Source: Alistipes sp.
Lineage (GTDB): Bacteria > Bacteroidota > Bacteroidia > Bacteroidales > Rikenellaceae
Direction of reading: 5' to 3'
DNA length: 47,626 nt
NCBI GenBank assembly: GCA_017379015.1
Contig: JAFNXN010000018.1
Coordinates: forward strand, 1-47,626
Shown: in pieces, positions 44,658 through 47,626 of the stretch
Layout of the letters: every line of letters begins with the position of its first letter
How positions within the stretch are numbered: position 1 is the stretch's first letter
Position numbers and translations under genes: made by a program
The notes under the pieces: model-generated
The model's database searches: none
The model's input: the letters and a program-made list of their open reading frames with translations, nothing else
What the model was told of the DNA's origin: nothing

Positions 44658-44789
44658 CACACTCTGTGTAGTGGACTAAGCGGTGAGGATGAGAGAGATG
44701 TGGTTAAAATAAAAAACTTAGCAACACTGCACACCAACGTTAAAACGCTAACAATAAATTATTTACAAATATTTTAGTTAAGGTTAATT

Positions 44790-44921
44790 ATGATCAAAAA
44801 GTCAATCTTCGAGGAGTATGTAGCTCCTGAGATGGAGGTCATCTCAATGGTTGTTGAGGCTGGCTTCAGCCTATCGTCGGGCATCGCAGATGCTGAGGAG
44901 GACGATTTTGGCGATTTCTAA
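44790..44921 (+). CDS. 43-residue small ORF with APEMEV motif and acidic tail
   Basis: ATG at 44790, TAA at 44919-44921. It begins MIKKSIFEEYVAPEMEVIS, has a GFSLSSG centre and ends ADAEEDDFGDF. No signal peptide. I recall similar 40-60-residue proteins with a YxAPExEV start and an acidic or aromatic end in front of fimbrillin-type genes in Bacteroidales; their function is not known to me. It lies 14 nt upstream of the 44936 gene and shares its promoter, so the two are co-transcribed. The Lys-rich start, conserved-looking middle and acidic tail would suit a small regulator, chaperone or precursor peptide, but none is shown. Confidence 0.65.
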   Translation: MIKKSIFEEYVAPEMEVISMVVEAGFSLSSGIADAEEDDFGDF

Positions 44922-44935
44922 AAACTATTGCAACA

Positions 44936-47440
44936 ATGAAGAATTTGTTTAAGAATCTGATGCTTGTTGCAGTAGCTGCAATGGCATTTACGGCATGTAC
45001 CGAGACAAACGACGAGGTTAATGCTGTAGTTAAGAAGACAATTGTCACTGGTGTGGCTTCATTTGGCGACGACACCCGTTCTGGTTTCACTGGCTCAGAG
45101 GTCACTGAGGATGAGAATGGCGAGAGCGTTACAGTTTACAAGTCAGCATGGGACGGCGGCGAGAACATCTTGCTCTTCGCGGAGAATGGACTTGAGACTA
45201 GCGCAACTATCAACGCAGAGGGTAAGTTTACTGCTGAGTTCGAGGGCGAACTTCCAGAGAAATTCTATATGACAGTGTGCTCGCCTGCTGTGGCTTGGTC
45301 AAGCATGTACAACTACACTATTCCTGCTGTGCAGACTCCACGTGCTAACTCTGTAGACCCTAATGCTCACATTCTTCAGGCACAGAATGTTTACGTTATT
45401 AACGGCACAGCTGACCACTTCAACATGCAGCACCAGGTGGCATACGGTAAGATGACCGTTAACACTCCTGCTGAGTTTGTTATCGACCATGTTGAGATTG
45501 CGCTTAATGGCGTTTTCTCTAACTATCCTCGCAACCTCAGCTACACAATCAAAGCAGACAACGTAGAGAACAACGTATTCTGGTTTGCTACTGAGCCTAT
45601 CACTGTTTCAGACTTCACTGTTACTGCTTACGACGCTGAGGGCAAGGCTTACACTAAGAGCGTTACAATTCCTGAGGGCCGCACGCTTGCGTTCGGCTAC
45701 GGCCGCGTAGGTTCATTCTCAGTGTCTGAACTTAAGGAGTACAAGGCGCCAGATACAGTAATGGATTCTGCAAAGTATTATTTCGACTACAACAATTATG
45801 GTGGCTACGATAATTGGGGTTATGTAGTATTTGAGGATGAGTTCCTTGGTACTTTAGTGCTTAACTGCACATTTGACTCTGGTTTGTATTTGGATATCTG
45901 TGAATATACTAGCGGAGCAAATGCGTTGGGTGTGCGTTTTGATGTTGGCTACTCTTATTATAATGTAGTAGGCGGAACTCCTTCTTCGTTGAATTATAAT
46001 TATTACAACACAATGACCGTAGATGTTGTTGATGGTAAGTATAGTATCAGCCTTGATGTTAAGAATGATAATGACGAGATATTGAAGGCTACATACGTAG
46101 GTGACATCGAGGGCTTGGGATACCCAGACCTTCGTACTCAGCTTGAAACACCTAATGTAAATGCAACCGCTGAGGGTAATGTTATTAATATCTCATGGGA
46201 TCCTGTTACTGGTGCTGATTATTACTATATATTCTGTAATATCGGTGGTTTAGAGCCGATTACAACAACCGAGACATCAGTAAGTATTGAGGCAGCATAT
46301 AGTACTCAATATCAGTTTATTATTCGTGCTGAAGCGAATGATTCAAATCCTGACTATAGAACATCACAGGATAAATACTTCGATGTGACAACAGGCAAGG
46401 ATCCTAATGCGTTTGCAGCAAATATTGCTACAGATTTGTATTTTAATGGCGATGGAGATTTAGTCTTCGTTGTTGATGCCTATGAGACATTCAAGGTTAG
46501 GTTGAATAGTGCTAACCGTCCAAATAATACTACAATCTTGGCGGGTGATTATACAGGTATTAACTCTAGTACTGTTGCAGAGGGTCAATTCTCAGTTTAT
46601 CAGAAGATAAAGGGTGGTTACAACGAGGGTTGGTCTTCTACAAAGACTGCATCAACAATGAGCGTTGAATACGTTGACGGACAGTACCTAATCATTATTG
46701 ATTATGTTAGTTCTTGGGGCGGAAGCGGAGAAGTTGGCTACAAGGGTGTACCTACCGGATGGGATCAGCCTGTTGCAGATACAACTCCAGTGATTAAACT
46801 TGATACAACAAGCGTTGAGCTTATGCGTGCTGGAGGTTCAGTAGATGTTAATGTAACTTTGAAGAACATTACCGAGCCTATTGTAGCAGAGTCAAACAAT
46901 GCACAGTTCACAACTTTAGTCAATGGTAATGTTGTAACAATTTCTGCTCCTGAGAATAATACTGGAGCTGATATTGATGGCATTGTTACTATTTCTGCAG
47001 GTGGTGTTTCAGCGCAGGTTATGGTTAAGCAAGCTGCTGAAGATGTAGTTGCTGAAGTAACTTGGAGTTATTTTCTAGATTCAAGCAGCTCAGGTGTCTA
47101 TGGTCACATCTGGAATGTGTCAGGTAATGACCTTGATGGTTATCCTGTTTCAGCACAAATAACTATGGATTCGCGCAATGGCTATACTACATCATCTAAT
47201 TTCACAGCTGGTACATATAATTACCACGCTCAGTATGCTGATGGCAACTTTGGAGATGGTATGTGGTTTACAATGAGAAATATTGAGTTTAGAGGTACTT
47301 CATATAGTAATTATGATGTTACAGGTACATTGACAGTTGAGGTTGTTGATGGTCGAACAAAGATTACTGCTGATATCTATAATTACGTGAATGGTTACCA
47401 GACTACTAAAATTACAACTTTCGTAGGTTACCTAAACTAA
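44936..47440 (+). CDS. Chimeric lipoprotein: fimbrillin-like N-terminus, FN3, BACON and repeated domains
   Basis: 834 residues. Lipobox FTAC (Cys21). Residues ~25-270 resemble the fimbrillin/Mfa-like family (TGVASFGDDTRSGF, SAWDGGENILLF, YMTVCSPAVAW, YGRVGSFSV). Then come a beta domain like those of the array (~278-400), an FN3 domain (~405-490), a second beta domain (~497-620), a BACON-type domain (~628-705, ending AQVMVKQAAE) and a last beta domain (~710-834). DNA before about 45,750 is GC-richer than DNA after it, matching the fimbrillin/array boundary, so the gene looks like a domain fusion. Probably surface-exposed. Confidence 0.82.
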   Translation: MKNLFKNLMLVAVAAMAFTACTETNDEVNAVVKKTIVTGVASFGDDTRSGFTGSEVTEDENGESVTVYKSAWDGGENILLFAENGLETSATINAEGKFTAEFEGELPEKFYMTVCSPAVAWSSMYNYTIPAVQTPRANSVDPNAHILQAQNVYVINGTADHFNMQHQVAYGKMTVNTPAEFVIDHVEIALNGVFSNYPRNLSYTIKADNVENNVFWFATEPITVSDFTVTAYDAEGKAYTKSVTIPEGRTLAFGYGRVGSFSVSELKEYKAPDTVMDSAKYYFDYNNYGGYDNWGYVVFEDEFLGTLVLNCTFDSGLYLDICEYTSGANALGVRFDVGYSYYNVVGGTPSSLNYNYYNTMTVDVVDGKYSISLDVKNDNDEILKATYVGDIEGLGYPDLRTQLETPNVNATAEGNVINISWDPVTGADYYYIFCNIGGLEPITTTETSVSIEAAYSTQYQFIIRAEANDSNPDYRTSQDKYFDVTTGKDPNAFAANIATDLYFNGDGDLVFVVDAYETFKVRLNSANRPNNTTILAGDYTGINSSTVAEGQFSVYQKIKGGYNEGWSSTKTASTMSVEYVDGQYLIIIDYVSSWGGSGEVGYKGVPTGWDQPVADTTPVIKLDTTSVELMRAGGSVDVNVTLKNITEPIVAESNNAQFTTLVNGNVVTISAPENNTGADIDGIVTISAGGVSAQVMVKQAAEDVVAEVTWSYFLDSSSSGVYGHIWNVSGNDLDGYPVSAQITMDSRNGYTTSSNFTAGTYNYHAQYADGNFGDGMWFTMRNIEFRGTSYSNYDVTGTLTVEVVDGRTKITADIYNYVNGYQTTKITTFVGYLN

Positions 47441-47459
47441 AAAATAGATAATCCTTTTT

Positions 47460-47494
47460 CGGAGCTTCCTTTGCGGGAGGCTCCGATTTTTTTT
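47460..47494 (+). terminator. Terminator of the 44936 gene
   Basis: 10-bp stem with one G-U (47460-47469 with 47476-47485) and a TTTGCG loop, then A and eight T. Confidence 0.88.
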
Positions 47495-47509
47495 GTAGGA
47501 GGGGGAGGT

Positions 47510-47626
47510 AACAGAGACAACAGAGACAACAGAGACAACAGAGACAACAGAGACAACAGAGACAACAGAGACAACAGAGACAACAGAGACAACAGAGACA
47601 ACAGAGACAACAGAGACAACAGAGAC
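47510..47626 (+). repeat. 9-bp tandem repeat, 13 perfect units to the window end
   Basis: Thirteen perfect copies of AACAGAGAC run exactly to the last base, so the array continues beyond the window. It lies about 15 nt behind a terminator T-run. Non-coding. Confidence 0.97.

Noticed and set aside
44492-44737. Minus-strand ORF of 81 codons between valS and the 44790 operon
   Set aside because: It overlaps the predicted plus-strand promoter and palindromes, has no minus-strand -7 box at a sensible distance and resembles nothing known.
47510-47626. Tandem array considered as a CRISPR array or a coding repeat
   Set aside because: The unit is 9 bp with no spacers, and the reading frames give only low-complexity Leu/Ser text without a credible start.

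Overview
The window looks like chromosomal DNA from a member of the Bacteroidales, possibly an Alistipes-like Rikenellaceae (the genus is inference). Supporting signs are promoters with a TAnnTTTG -7 box and a TTG/TTTG -33 box 19-20 nt upstream, no clear Shine-Dalgarno sites, many lipoproteins with acidic residues after the lipobox Cys, BACON domains, a fimbrillin-like protein, PorX (the type IX secretion regulator), and the small AURKAIP1/COX24-type basic protein. No rRNA, tRNA, IS element, prophage or CRISPR was seen.

Positions 631-19813 (minus strand) hold a conserved block read right to left: a NUDIX hydrolase, a BACON/LRR_5 lipoprotein, porX, tsaE, an SRPBCC protein, HU, a 29-residue COX24-domain protein, rng, mfd, coaX, an outer-membrane barrel, a TPR protein, lptC, a CorC-type CBS protein, a PpiD/SurA-type peptidylprolyl isomerase and a small secreted protein. 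Spacing is tight in most of it, with own promoters or terminators visible for HU, the isomerase, the small secreted protein and the NUDIX gene. Themes are envelope biogenesis (LptC, PPIase, barrel, PorX), RNA and DNA maintenance (Rng, Mfd, HU, TsaE) and CoA synthesis.

Positions 19964-39920 (plus strand) are accessory in character: an S9 peptidase lipoprotein, a repeat-rich 0.7 kb gap, a 986-residue DUF6562-like/beta-helix lipoprotein with a long leader, then an array of seven lipoprotein genes (26198-39920, plus one Big_2-type lipoprotein at 28879). Six of the seven array genes combine a BACON-type domain with one to four copies of a beta-rich domain of about 130 residues that I cannot assign to a named family; the 33506 gene has the beta-rich domain only. 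Nearly every array gene has its own promoter, and most have their own terminator, so the array is mostly a string of single-gene units. Signal-peptide DNA and one BACON segment are shared nearly identically between members, pointing to recent duplication or gene conversion. A related but chimeric protein, fimbrillin-like at its N-terminus, lies at 44936 behind a 43-residue ORF.

Positions 40057-44315 (minus strand) form a compact operon: valS, rnhA, a flavin reductase-like gene and an unrecognised gene.

The best candidates for something undescribed are (1) the lipoprotein array and its repeated domain, (2) a G10 tract inside a 59-codon ORF in the transcribed leader of the 22792 gene, where only the present tract length keeps the ORF open into two hairpins, and (3) the small acidic-tailed ORF translated just before the chimeric fimbrillin-like gene.
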